Shown here in pieces: positions 33,814 to 42,597 of a stretch of 64,000 nucleotides of DNA. The translations under genes were made by a program, and so were the position numbers. The notes below the pieces were generated by a model. The model did not search any database, was not told where the DNA came from, and saw only the letters and a list, made by a program, of their open reading frames with translations. The DNA comes from Clostridium sp. AWRP. GTDB taxonomy: Bacteria; Bacillota; Clostridia; Clostridiales; Clostridiaceae. The stretch covers positions 1,488,001 to 1,552,000 of the forward strand of contig NZ_CP029758.2 in NCBI RefSeq assembly GCF_004006395.2, read 5' to 3'. The first letter of the stretch is position 1, and the number at the start of each line of letters is the position of its first letter.

Positions 33814-33929
33814 ATGTATATTGAAGTAATATTATGGAAACTAAATAGCTTTTTTGAAAATAACATTACTAAAAAGAGATGACGAATGTATTAGTGTCAG
33901 AAAGTTGACAATAGAAAAGAGAAAATGAA

Positions 33930-34278
33930 ATGATAAATGAAATACATGAAAATAAGTTAATGGAATCTTTTTATAATATGATGCCGTACTTTAAATATTA
34001 TTTTGGGACGGAATTATTATTTACAATTTCCAATACTAAAAAGTTCCTTTTAGTTCAAGATGGTGAAAATTTAGCAACCAGGTTTAAATCGGGCGATGAA
34101 ATACCTAAAAATTGTGATGCAGATGTGTGCTTAAGGAAAAAGGAAGTTATACATATTACAGTACCAAAGGAAGTGTTTGGAATACCTATAGAAACAATTG
34201 CAATACCGGTTTTTGTAAACAATAATATAGAAGGTACAATTGTAGTAGGTATGAGCACTGACAAAACAAAGCCAATCT
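33930..34278 (+). pseudogene. Chemoreceptor sensor-domain remnant, interrupted by IS
   Basis: Residues 15-110 (MMPYFKYYFGTELLFTISNT, then the EVFGIPIETIAIPVF core and IEGTIVVGMS) match the N-terminal sensor domain of soluble clostridial chemoreceptors, but the signalling domain is missing. An IS with a 29-bp target duplication splits the frame; the right copy continues the same frame for seven codons (ILTSLVL) and stops at 35977. So the gene was already truncated before the IS arrived. Read from the left copy, the frame runs on into IS DNA to 34409. It starts at ATG 33930 with a weak site. Confidence 0.75.
34250..34278 (+). repeat. 29-bp target site duplication, left copy
   Basis: The 29 bases starting TATGAGCACTGACAAA are identical to 35929-35957 and flank the IS. 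Confidence 0.9.
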
Positions 34279-35928
34279 GTCAACTAATTTTGAAAATGTC
34301 CCAAAAAGTTTTAATTATTAGCACCAGCAATAGCTGGTGCTTTGTTACGCTTATAACATTATTTTTAGGTATAGCAAACACATCCATCAACTTAAAGTTT
34401 TTTAAGTAAAAGGGCTTTTTAGTTCTTTAAGCTATGTTTTCTTTTTGTCTATGAGCCTGCTTATTGCAATAATGTTCAAATGAAGCCTGCTTCCATGGGT
34501 GACTCATCGGCGGTATATAGTGTTTCTTTGGAGTTTTTGAGGTCTTCGCAAGATCAAAATTTTTTGATGAAGGAACATGATCCGGAAGCAATTCAAGTGC
34601 ATAAACTTTTTCGTTTGCACAAAAATATAGATCATTGTTAAATGCCTTTATTACTATACCGCAGGTACCTTTATGGTAATATACTGGGTGACCATTAGCA
34701 TCTACTGGAAGATAATATCCTTTATTGTATTTTACACAACTCCCATTGTCTACTTTCCTACTAGCAAGTACACCAAGAATTAAATTGATTTTCTCAATAT
34801 CAGGTTGCGTTTCGAATACAGATTTGATATTATCAACAGGTAAAGCAAATCGAGCATTGAATTTTTTTATGTAGGAATTTAAAAATTCATTTGCCTGCTC
34901 AATCGTGCTTATACCAGCTAAACGCAATTCGATAGGAAGTCGTGATTGCAGTGTTTGAAACATTCGTTCCACACGCCCCTTGGCTTGTGGAATGCTGCTG
35001 GTTTTAATCTCAATTCCTAACTGCTTGCAGGCATAACCGAATTGGGTAAAAGTGTCCTCTTCGATAGAAGGGGATTTCTTTTGTTTATACTCAAAAACTG
35101 TACGCCTATCGGTGTAAAACATATAAGGAATACCATAGGTTTTCAATATTTGCTCAAGTACATGGTAATATCCATTTAGCGTTTCTTGAACATCGAAATA
35201 AGCACCTACAATAGCACCTGTGGCATCATCTACAGCTATATGAAGCTGACTTTTTTCTCCACCAAACCAAGGATGAAGAGAAGCATCCATCTGAAGCATT
35301 TCTCCAAAGTAGGCACATCTCGGACGCCTAGGATGAGCATCTTCGATAGCAAGAATAGAACTTTGAATAACACTAGCCTGCTTTTTTGACTTTGTAGATT
35401 TTTGCATATCTTTAAGTTTAGTGTATAGAGCCTTCTTAGAAGAACGTTTTGCCTTAGGAGACAGGATGAATTCCTGCAAAAGGATGGAACGTATAGTGTT
35501 TGATGAAACTTTGATTCCTTCAAATTCTTTTAAGAGTTCTGAAAAATGAGTTAAATTGGTGCCTTCATATTTTGTTCGATATAAGTCAACAATAGTCTGT
35601 TTTGTAGAATTATCTAAAGCATGGACAGGTTTTTTACCACGATTTCCATGTATAAAAAAGGCTTTTCCCTGCTCTTTATACCCTTTAATCATTCTGTTAA
35701 TGTGCCTAACAGTACAGTTAATCTGTACAGCAGCTCTTTGCTTGTTACCATTGCTCTCTACTAATTTCTTGATTATGTTATATTTTGCATTCTCATTCAT
35801 TGTTAAAACTACCTTTCTGATTTTGTCCACCTCACTTCTTAGTCATGAGGTTTTATTATACTATAAACTTATTTATTTGGGACATAATCAAATGCGGTAT
35901 ACTAAGACATTATCACAATTCAATCATA
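34279..35928 (-). mobile_element. Insertion sequence, IS1202-like (ISNCY), 1,650 bp
   Basis: The element carries one transposase gene on the minus strand and is bounded by a 29-bp direct repeat. Its ends share related motifs: AATTTTGAAAATGTCCCAAA on the left (34284-34304) and, read inward from the right, AATTGTGATAATGTC and a second subterminal TTTGATTATGTCCCAAA. Long target duplications of more than 20 bp are a known habit of IS1202-like elements. A hairpin (GCACCAGC, 34321-34340) lies near the left end, behind the transposase gene. Confidence 0.85.
34427..35830 (-). CDS. DDE transposase of IS1202/ISNCY type
   Basis: This 467-residue protein has an N-terminal helix-turn-helix (GNKQRAAVQINCTVRHINRM, about 30-50) and an integrase-core catalytic domain with the acidic residues in LQMDASLHPWF, FYTDRRTVF and KGRVERMFQ. 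The length and the tail rich in basic residues agree with full-length family members, so the element may still be active. The start may be internal (MNENAKYN, residue 12) rather than the first codon. It reads away from csoR. Confidence 0.9.
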   Translation of the reverse strand: MDKIRKVVLTMNENAKYNIIKKLVESNGNKQRAAVQINCTVRHINRMIKGYKEQGKAFFIHGNRGKKPVHALDNSTKQTIVDLYRTKYEGTNLTHFSELLKEFEGIKVSSNTIRSILLQEFILSPKAKRSSKKALYTKLKDMQKSTKSKKQASVIQSSILAIEDAHPRRPRCAYFGEMLQMDASLHPWFGGEKSQLHIAVDDATGAIVGAYFDVQETLNGYYHVLEQILKTYGIPYMFYTDRRTVFEYKQKKSPSIEEDTFTQFGYACKQLGIEIKTSSIPQAKGRVERMFQTLQSRLPIELRLAGISTIEQANEFLNSYIKKFNARFALPVDNIKSVFETQPDIEKINLILGVLASRKVDNGSCVKYNKGYYLPVDANGHPVYYHKGTCGIVIKAFNNDLYFCANEKVYALELLPDHVPSSKNFDLAKTSKTPKKHYIPPMSHPWKQASFEHYCNKQAHRQKENIA

Positions 35929-35957
35929 TATGAGCACTGACAAAACAAAGCCAATCT
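35929..35957 (+). repeat. 29-bp target site duplication, right copy
   Basis: Identical to 34250-34278. Its last base is also the first base of the -35 element of the csoR promoter. Confidence 0.9.
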
Positions 35958-36006
35958 TGACAAGTTTGGTATTATGAATATAATATACATATACCCCTAA
36001 CGGTAT
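35957..36006 (+). promoter_or_regulatory. csoR promoter and CsoR-type operator
   Basis: TTGACA (35957-35962) and TATAAT (35979-35984) are separated by 16 bases. ATACCCCTAACGGTAT (35991-36006) follows and resembles the C-rich, G-rich dyads bound by CsoR-family repressors; two better copies control the ATPase gene. Confidence 0.8.
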
Positions 36007-36018
36007 GGAGGTGTAGAT

Positions 36019-36294
36019 ATGAAGCAATGTATGGATTCAGATAACCTGCATCGAAGATTAAAAAAGATTATCGGGCAGGTTCAAGCTATAGATCGGATGA
36101 TAGATGAAGATGTTCCATGTGAGGATGTTCTTTCACAGGTTAATGCGGCTAAATCTGCATTACACAAATGTGGACAGATAGTTTTGGAAGGACACATAAA
36201 ACACTGTGTGAGAGATGGAATTGAACATGGCGATGCGGATAAGACCATTGAAAATTTTACTAAAGCAGTTGAACGTTTTGCAAATATGACTTAA
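36019..36294 (+). CDS. csoR: CsoR-family metal-sensing repressor
   Basis: This 91-residue all-helical repressor has the metal-binding triad of CsoR: C34, H59 and C63 (C-x24-H-x3-C in VPCEDVL and EGHIKHCV), which binds Cu(I) in characterised members. When loaded it leaves DNA and releases the exporter. GGAGGTG precedes the ATG. The gene is followed by a P1B ATPase and flanked by matching operators, forming a self-regulated metal efflux pair. Nickel or cobalt response (RcnR/InrS branch) is less likely given the C-H-C triad. Confidence 0.88.
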   Translation: MKQCMDSDNLHRRLKKIIGQVQAIDRMIDEDVPCEDVLSQVNAAKSALHKCGQIVLEGHIKHCVRDGIEHGDADKTIENFTKAVERFANMT

Positions 36295-36344
36295 TGAATA
36301 CAATTTTGAGAACAGTCAGAGATGGCTGTTTTTTTATTGCATTA

Positions 36345-36395
36345 TTGACAACCCATACCCCCATAGGTATAATATACATATACCCCTATAGGTAT
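36345..36395 (+). promoter_or_regulatory. P1B ATPase promoter with two CsoR-type operators
   Basis: TTGACA (36345-36350) and TATAAT (36368-36373) are 17 bases apart. ATACCCCCATAGGTAT (36355-36370) overlaps the -10 and ATACCCCTATAGGTAT (36380-36395) lies just downstream. The second is a near-perfect dyad, and both match the operator before csoR. Confidence 0.88.
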
Positions 36396-36420
36396 ATTAC
36401 GATTCAAATGGGAGGTATTT

Positions 36421-38319
36421 ATGAAAAAATTAGTAGAGAAACTGGAATATTTATTGGAAAAGGGTGGCACAAAAAAAGATATCATATTATTGATTATTTC
36501 CGGAATTGCTCTAATTGCAAGCATTTTTAATTTGATTTCACTGCCTTTTAATATGGCGTGGATAGCAATTATTCTTTGTGGAATCCCTATCATAATTCAA
36601 GCGGTTATTGGACTAGTTACAGCTTTTGACATTAGAGCAGATGTGCTTGTGTCAATTGCCCTTATTGCGTCTGTATGCATAGGGCAGGATTTTGCGGCTG
36701 GTGAAGTAGCTTTCATTATGCAGTTTGGTGCACTGCTGGAAGATTTAACTGTTGCCAGAGCACGGGCAGGTATTGAAAAGCTTGTTAATCTTACGCCGAA
36801 TACAGCAAGAGTTTTAGTTGATGGAAAAGAAAAAATAATTTCTTCTGAAAAAGTTAAGGTAAATGATATCATTCGCGTATTTCCCGGTGAAACTATTCCT
36901 GTAGATGGAATTATATTATCTGGTCAGACTTCTATTAATCAGGCAGTTATGACAGGAGAGTCACTCCCAGTTGATAAAACAGTAGGAGATAACGTTTCCA
37001 GTGGCACTGTAAATCAATTTGGTGCTTTTGAAATGAAAGCTGTGAAAGTTGGAGAAGATAGTTCTATTCAGCGTATGATTCGTCTTGTACAGTCTGCAGA
37101 TGCAGGAAAAGCAAAAATTGTCGGTATTGCCGACAGATGGGCAACATGGATTGTTGTAATAGCTTTGACAGCTGCCGCATTAACATGGCTTATATCAGGA
37201 GAAATTATACGTGCTGTTACGATTTTGGTTGTGTTCTGCCCTTGTTCACTGGTTCTTGCAACGCCTACTGCAATTATGGCAGCTATCGGTAATGTGACGA
37301 AACATGGTTTTCTTGTCCGGGAAGGTGATGCTTTAGAGAGACTTGCATCAGTATCGAAAATTGCTTTTGATAAAACAGGAACACTTACATATGGTACTCC
37401 ACAGGTATTGGAAGTCAAGTCAATCTCTTCAGATATTTCAGCGAATGAAGTATATTCATATGCAGCGGCTGCAGAATCACTTTCGGAGCATCCATTAGGA
37501 AAAGCGATAGTAAGATGTTATAAGCAGCAATTTTCAGATCTAGTTTTGGTGACAAAACATTTTCATATGATTCCAGGACGCGGCGTTGAAGCAAGTGTGA
37601 ATGAAAGAGAAATACTTGCTGGGAATGCGGAACTTATGAAGGAAAGTAATGTATTAATTGCATCTTCGGCAATTGCTAAAGCAGAAGATTTTTTAAAACA
37701 GGGATGTACGGTAATTTATATTGCTGTTAATAAAGTGCTTACTGGTTTTTTGTTATTATCTGATACCATTCGTATGGAAAGTCCAAAGATGATTGATTCT
37801 TTGTCTGCTCTTGGTGTTCAGCCTGTTTTGTTAACTGGTGATCATGAGAATGCTTCAAGTGCGATTGCAAATAAGCTTCATATTGAAGAGGTACATGCAA
37901 ATTGCTTACCGGAGGATAAACTCAACTGGATTTCTGCATATCAGAAAAAGAAACAGGAAGTATGTATGATTGGGGATGGAATCAATGATGCACCTGCTTT
38001 AAAAATGGCAAACGTTGGAATTGCAATGGGCGGAGTCGGCAGCGATATTGCAGTAGATGCAGCAGATATAGCATTGGTAGATGATGAGGTTAAGGAACTT
38101 CCTCATTTGTTAGCACTGTCAAAGCGGATGATGTTTACTATAAAGTGTAATCTTACTTTTTCAATGACACTGAATTTTATTGCTATTACACTTGCTATTA
38201 CAGGTATACTAAATCCTGTTGTCGGGGCTTTAGTGCATAATGCAGGTTCTGTGTTTGTAATTATAAATTCAGCATTGTTATTGAGGTGGAGAAAAAAACA
38301 GCCCCGTCTGATAATGTGA
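36421..38319 (+). CDS. P1B-type heavy-metal-exporting ATPase
   Basis: This 632-residue pump has the P-type landmarks: TGES at about 178, the metal-site CPC in VFCPCSLVLATPT at about 272, phosphorylated DKTGTLT at about 317 and GDGINDAPAL at about 518. There is no N-terminal HMA metal-binding domain. The last helix reads HNAGSVFVIINSALLLRW, which is not the standard Cu(I)-ATPase or ZntA signature. CsoR-type control and the CPC motif favour copper(I), with other soft metals possible. GGGAGG precedes the ATG; it has its own regulated promoter. Confidence 0.9.
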   Translation: MKKLVEKLEYLLEKGGTKKDIILLIISGIALIASIFNLISLPFNMAWIAIILCGIPIIIQAVIGLVTAFDIRADVLVSIALIASVCIGQDFAAGEVAFIMQFGALLEDLTVARARAGIEKLVNLTPNTARVLVDGKEKIISSEKVKVNDIIRVFPGETIPVDGIILSGQTSINQAVMTGESLPVDKTVGDNVSSGTVNQFGAFEMKAVKVGEDSSIQRMIRLVQSADAGKAKIVGIADRWATWIVVIALTAAALTWLISGEIIRAVTILVVFCPCSLVLATPTAIMAAIGNVTKHGFLVREGDALERLASVSKIAFDKTGTLTYGTPQVLEVKSISSDISANEVYSYAAAAESLSEHPLGKAIVRCYKQQFSDLVLVTKHFHMIPGRGVEASVNEREILAGNAELMKESNVLIASSAIAKAEDFLKQGCTVIYIAVNKVLTGFLLLSDTIRMESPKMIDSLSALGVQPVLLTGDHENASSAIANKLHIEEVHANCLPEDKLNWISAYQKKKQEVCMIGDGINDAPALKMANVGIAMGGVGSDIAVDAADIALVDDEVKELPHLLALSKRMMFTIKCNLTFSMTLNFIAITLAITGILNPVVGALVHNAGSVFVIINSALLLRWRKKQPRLIM

Positions 38320-38321
38320 AT

Positions 38322-39539
38322 TTAATAATTTAATATAAAATCTGCAGCTTTAGCTGCACCTCCCAAGCTTTTTATTTTATCTGAATATATTTTAAGATTT
38401 TGTTTAAAGGTGTTATCTTTAATAATTTTTGTACATGTTTCTAAAAGAAATTCTTTATTGAAATTATATATACCAGGATTTAATGCACAACCTATTTCAG
38501 AAGCCTTCTCAGCATTAAAGTAGCGTTCAAAATGTTTCCCAGGAAAAATAATTGCAGGTACTTCATTTTCAATGCATTGTACTGTCGTATTTTGACCACC
38601 ATGATGAATAGCAATATCTGCCATTTTTAGAACTTTGTCTGATGGAACCATATTCATAAAGTGTACATTTTCAGTATTAGAGTTGGTACTACCCTTGAAT
38701 CTAGGATTTCCTCCTGCTGTAACTATAACATCGAATTCTGAGCCTAGGAAAGTATCTAAAATTATTTTTTGATACATATCCGGAGTTATTGCTCCTGCAC
38801 TTAAATACACATATATTAATGGACGCTTTTTTTCAAAATTGAAATCAGATTTTATAAAATTTTTAGGTGTTACTGAGCCTAGAAATATATATTTTGAGCT
38901 GTCTTTTAAATCTTCAAGCTCAGGTATGCTTGGAACAAAAATTTTATTGGAATTATAGTCTTGATTAAGCTCACATATATTTTTGATAGTTCTTAAATTT
39001 AAAGTTTTTAGAAGTTCATTATAATCTTCAGCATATACTTCATCAGTTTTATTAGAAAATCCAAAATAACAGAAATCTTTTTTACCTGGAGTACCGCCAG
39101 TACAAAAATATGGTATGTCCATTTTCTTCGCAACTATAGGCATGACCGTTTCAAATTCTCCGAATATTAAATCTGGCATAAAATTTTGCACCAGTTCCAT
39201 TTCTTCTTTAAAGGTATTTTGTACGTATTCTTTTGAAATAAGCCCTTTAAGTTTTATTACATCATATAAGCTGTTAATAGAAAATTTATGTGCGTGTGAA
39301 CTTTCCTTAACAGTATTACAATTTTTTTGCTGCCATAATTTTGGCATAGGTGGCTTATATCCTTGTACAACTTTATAGCCACAAGCTGCGGCATAGTCAG
39401 CTTCTCTTCCTGCAGCTCTAAATATTATGCTGCAGTCTTGCTGCTTTTTTGTTATTTCGTCTGCTATAGCAATTAATCTGGTTATACTACCCAAAGCTTC
39501 AATAGAGGCTATTCCTGGTGTAAACAATATTTTTTTCAA
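38322..39539 (-). CDS. Glycosyltransferase, GT1/MGT (UGT-like) family
   Basis: This roughly 405-residue enzyme has the GT-B layout: N-terminal acceptor domain beginning KKILFTPGIASIEALGSITR and a C-terminal nucleotide-sugar domain with IYVYLSAGA, FMNMVPSDKVLKMADIAIHH and GGQNTTVQCIENEVPAIIFP, the signature of macrolide and flavonoid UGT-like transferases. Such enzymes glycosylate small lipophilic molecules or drugs. ATG 39548 abuts the AGGAG site, so TTG 39539 at 9-base spacing is preferred. The adjacent TetR gene is co-directional and divided by a short gap, so drug-inducible expression is likely. Confidence 0.87.
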   Translation of the reverse strand: MKKILFTPGIASIEALGSITRLIAIADEITKKQQDCSIIFRAAGREADYAAACGYKVVQGYKPPMPKLWQQKNCNTVKESSHAHKFSINSLYDVIKLKGLISKEYVQNTFKEEMELVQNFMPDLIFGEFETVMPIVAKKMDIPYFCTGGTPGKKDFCYFGFSNKTDEVYAEDYNELLKTLNLRTIKNICELNQDYNSNKIFVPSIPELEDLKDSSKYIFLGSVTPKNFIKSDFNFEKKRPLIYVYLSAGAITPDMYQKIILDTFLGSEFDVIVTAGGNPRFKGSTNSNTENVHFMNMVPSDKVLKMADIAIHHGGQNTTVQCIENEVPAIIFPGKHFERYFNAEKASEIGCALNPGIYNFNKEFLLETCTKIIKDNTFKQNLKIYSDKIKSLGGAAKAADFILNY

Positions 39540-39555
39540 ATTAAACATCTCCTAA

Positions 39556-40167
39556 TTAAATTTTATTTATTCCATTTATGAAAAGGTCTATAAACGTACT
39601 AATTTTACACTTTAGTTCCTCATCAGAAAGTTTTTCTCTTAAAAAGAGTTCATGAAAAAAAACAAAATTGAAAAAAGCACTATATATGAATTCTGCTGCA
39701 GATTCTGCATTAACTTTTCTGAAGTAACCTTTATTTATGCCTGAAATGATATAGTTTCCTAGAGGACCATTCAAATTTGGAGCTGATTTTTCAAGTAGAG
39801 AAATATCCGGCCTATTTCCGGATTTATCCATAGCATAGAGATAATGAAATTCCAACATGTTTCTTTCGGTAACATTTTTATAAAAGCACATAAAATAATC
39901 TATAAGCTCAGTTCGATAATTCTCACTTGCTTCTTTGGGAATTCCTAAAATTTCTACTGAAGTAAAAATTTTAGAATATATAGCTTCAATTATTTTCTTC
40001 TTATTAGGGAAAATGCAGTATATCATAGTTTCACTAATTCCAATAGCATTTGCAATATCTTTGGCGGTAAAACCATATCCCTTTTTTAACATAAGTTCTT
40101 TTCCAATGCTTACAATTTGTTCTGTTCTTTCTTCACGGCTCATCCTTGATTTTGAATTACTTTTCAA
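39556..40167 (-). CDS. TetR-family regulator
   Basis: This 203-residue repressor has an N-terminal TetR helix-turn-helix (EERTEQIVSIGKELMLKKGY then TAKDIANAIGISETMIYC) and a helical ligand domain. A TTG at 40167 follows AGGAGG with 6-base spacing, while the open frame extends to 40245 without a site. A perfect 20-bp palindrome at 40199-40218 is its likely operator. The next gene downstream encodes a drug-type glycosyltransferase, the presumed target. Confidence 0.87.
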   Translation of the reverse strand: MKSNSKSRMSREERTEQIVSIGKELMLKKGYGFTAKDIANAIGISETMIYCIFPNKKKIIEAIYSKIFTSVEILGIPKEASENYRTELIDYFMCFYKNVTERNMLEFHYLYAMDKSGNRPDISLLEKSAPNLNGPLGNYIISGINKGYFRKVNAESAAEFIYSAFFNFVFFHELFLREKLSDEELKCKISTFIDLFINGINKI

Positions 40168-40198
40168 TTTTATCCTCCTGTAATATAAATACTTAGTA

Positions 40199-40218
40199 CT
40201 TAGTAAGTACTTACTAAG
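40199..40218. promoter_or_regulatory. TetR operator, 20-bp perfect palindrome
   Basis: CTTAGTAAGT followed by its complement ACTTACTAAG, 31 bases before the TetR start. An additional half-site (ACTTAGTA at 40191-40198) lies next to it. Confidence 0.78.
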
Positions 40219-40463
40219 TATAGCCCCGCTATTTCTTATTGTCAAGTAAAGAAAGTAATGATAATTTTTATGATATTAACAATTAAATCAGTTGTCGTAC
40301 TTCATGTAAAAAAAATTGTGTTAAACAGAATAATAAAGTAGAAAAGATTGGTGTGTAGTAATGTATTAAATTGTATATTATGTGTCAAAAATGAATTGAC
40401 ATTGGGTGGGTAGGGGTATGCAAGATATTTTTGCATATCCCACATATCCTTTTGATTAATTAT

Positions 40464-41663
40464 TTACTTACTATTTTCACAATAAAATTTTAGGGCTTCT
40501 CCAATAAATTTAGAGGCACCAACTCCATATTTTTTATCCATTACTTTTATTAAAATAGACTCTGACAAATACTGATTTGCCTGATAGCCCCAATAATTTT
40601 CTCCTACTTCTAGTTCTAAAGCTTTATGTTGTTTTTCTGTTTCATCTACTATTTCAGAAATAATTTTTTGAATTTCATTCGATAAAGGATCTTTGCTTAA
40701 GTCAGCTGTAAGTCTCTTATATAGTGTTTCTATTTTAGGCTCATAATCTCCTAAATAAGTTTTTAAAGCTTTTCCAATAAACCTTGCTGCACCTTCTCCA
40801 TATCTTTCATCTATCCATGCTATACCAACTCCGCCGTTTTCCTTATCAACTTTTTCTAACTCTTTAGGAAATGTTGAATAAAGTCGTACAATAGTAAGCC
40901 AATAATAATCTCCCAGTTCATTTTTAAAAGCATCATAATCTCTTTTAGCAATGTTAGTTATTTCACCAGCAATTTTTTGAATTTCATCTGATGCAGGATC
41001 TTTACTTAAGTCAGTTGTAAGCTTTTTATATAGCTCTTTTAGTTCAGGATTTCTTTCATAAAAACAATCTTTTTTAAACTTATCAATTTGTTCAGCTTTA
41101 GTCATTGTCAGAGAATTATTCAAATTTTTCTTTACAGCTTCAGCGTATTTTTTTATACTTCCATATTGTTCTATAGCCATTTTGGCAAGTTTTGCTTCTT
41201 TATCAGTACCTCTTTTAAGCAGTTTATCAAATCTATCTATACTTCCCCAGTTTTTAATTACTCTATCTTTATTTTCTTTTTTGAATTCTTCTAGTACATT
41301 ATAATATTCACTCATATCAAATTCTTTAAAACTCATTGTATTCGCTCCTTTTAAGGTTTTATTTATAAGCTTTATCAAACCATTTAATCTATCTCGTTTT
41401 AAAATGATTAGTTTCTTATGATTTTTTAGTGCTTCCATCTTATCGAAGTGAGGACTTGTTATGATTTCTTTAATTTCCTTTAGTGGTAAATCAAGTTCCT
41501 TAAAAAATAAAATCTGTTGCAGGGTTTCAAGAGCTTCATCATCATAAAGCCTATAACCTGCTTCTGTCAATTTAGTTGGTTTTAATAATGCAATTTTATC
41601 GTAATGGTGCAGCATACGCACGCTTATCCCTGTTAAATCCGAAACTTGTTTTACTGTTCTCAT
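40464..41663 (-). CDS. MerR-family regulator with duplicated TipAS domain
   Basis: This 399-residue regulator has an N-terminal MerR DNA-binding domain (VKQVSDLTGISVRMLHHYDK, about 4-23, and the second helix-turn-helix unit), a coiled-coil linker (about 75-115) and a TipAS antibiotic-binding region. The core TipAS segment appears twice in tandem: LYKKLTTDLSKDPASDEIQK (about 210-300) and LYKRLTADLSKDPLSNEIQK (about 313-399). Ordinary TipA-type proteins have one such domain and total about 250 residues. TipAS binds thiopeptide antibiotics covalently in Streptomyces. GAGGTG precedes the ATG. The promoter is of the 19-bp-spacer kind. Confidence 0.88.
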   Translation of the reverse strand: MRTVKQVSDLTGISVRMLHHYDKIALLKPTKLTEAGYRLYDDEALETLQQILFFKELDLPLKEIKEIITSPHFDKMEALKNHKKLIILKRDRLNGLIKLINKTLKGANTMSFKEFDMSEYYNVLEEFKKENKDRVIKNWGSIDRFDKLLKRGTDKEAKLAKMAIEQYGSIKKYAEAVKKNLNNSLTMTKAEQIDKFKKDCFYERNPELKELYKKLTTDLSKDPASDEIQKIAGEITNIAKRDYDAFKNELGDYYWLTIVRLYSTFPKELEKVDKENGGVGIAWIDERYGEGAARFIGKALKTYLGDYEPKIETLYKRLTADLSKDPLSNEIQKIISEIVDETEKQHKALELEVGENYWGYQANQYLSESILIKVMDKKYGVGASKFIGEALKFYCENSK

Positions 41664-41753
41664 AACTTCACCTCAAACTTTGATTTTAGAGCTTTAATAC
41701 TGCCAAATACTCTGCCGGCATGAGTTTTATTAATATTTTTAACCCTTGATTAT

Positions 41754-41784
41754 ATATTACACTATGACATAATGTTAGGGTCAA
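41754..41784 (-). promoter_or_regulatory. MerR-type promoter, 19-bp spacer
   Basis: On the minus strand TTGACC (41784-41779) and TAATAT (41759-41754) are 19 bases apart, the elongated spacing that MerR regulators act on. It lies about 90 bases before the MerR/TipAS start, so self-activation is expected. Confidence 0.72.
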
Positions 41785-41923
41785 CACTTTTTTATTATAT
41801 TAAGTTAAAACTTTGTATGGACAAACCAGTAAAAAACGCTGATAAAAATGTTGATAGATGAAAAGAATAGAAATTTATTGTATAATAAAAAAGTAAGTAT
41901 AAAATACTAAATAGAGGTAAAGT

Positions 41924-42595
41924 ATGTATAAAATTTTAATTGTTGAAGATGATATGGCAATTGCAAAATCAATGAAAAATTGTCTCAGTGGATGGAATTA
42001 TGAAACTGTATTTATAACTGATTTCAAAGACATTACTGCAGAATTCATTAAGTTTGAGCCGCATCTTGTACTTTTGGATATATTCCTGCCATTCTTCAAT
42101 GGGTATCATTGGTGCAGCGAAATTCGCAGGATATCAAAGGTTCCTATTATTTTTATCTCTTCTATGTCCGATAATATGAATATCATTATGGCTGTAAATA
42201 TGGGTGGTGATGATTTTATTTCTAAGCCTTTTGATTTAAATATTCTTGTGGCAAAGGTACAGGCATTATTAAGAAGGACATATTCTTTTGGCGGAAAGAT
42301 GGATGTAATTGAGCATAATGGTGTGGTGTTAAATTTAAGCAGTGCTGCTGTTGAATATGAAAATAGTAAGATTGAACTTACAAAGAATGAATTTAAGATA
42401 CTTCAAATTTTACTTGAGAATGTTGAAAAAGTAGTTCCAAGAGATGTTATTATGACAAGGCTTTGGGAAAGTGACAGCTATATAGATGATAATACTTTAA
42501 CTGTTAATATAACCCGTCTTAGAAAAAAACTTTCAGATGCTGGTATTTGTGACTTTATTAAGACAAGAAAAGGCATTGGGTATATGGTGGAATAA
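41924..42595 (+). CDS. OmpR-family response regulator (BceR-like)
   Basis: This 223-residue regulator has a receiver domain (phospho-acceptor D52 in LVLLDIFLPFFNGYHW, acidic residues E8, D9, D10) and a winged-helix DNA-binding domain (about 125-220) with KNEFKILQILLENVEKVVPR and ITRLRKKLSDAG. The kinase gene follows after 2 bases. BceR-type regulators switch on a BceAB exporter in response to bacitracin-like peptides; the nearest BceAB-like genes start 5.9 kb downstream. GAGG precedes the ATG. Confidence 0.93.
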   Translation: MYKILIVEDDMAIAKSMKNCLSGWNYETVFITDFKDITAEFIKFEPHLVLLDIFLPFFNGYHWCSEIRRISKVPIIFISSMSDNMNIIMAVNMGGDDFISKPFDLNILVAKVQALLRRTYSFGGKMDVIEHNGVVLNLSSAAVEYENSKIELTKNEFKILQILLENVEKVVPRDVIMTRLWESDSYIDDNTLTVNITRLRKKLSDAGICDFIKTRKGIGYMVE

Positions 42596-42597
42596 TT

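Noticed and set aside
35186..35933. Plus-strand open frames opposite the transposase
   Set aside because: They are antisense shadows of the transposase gene with no family resemblance.
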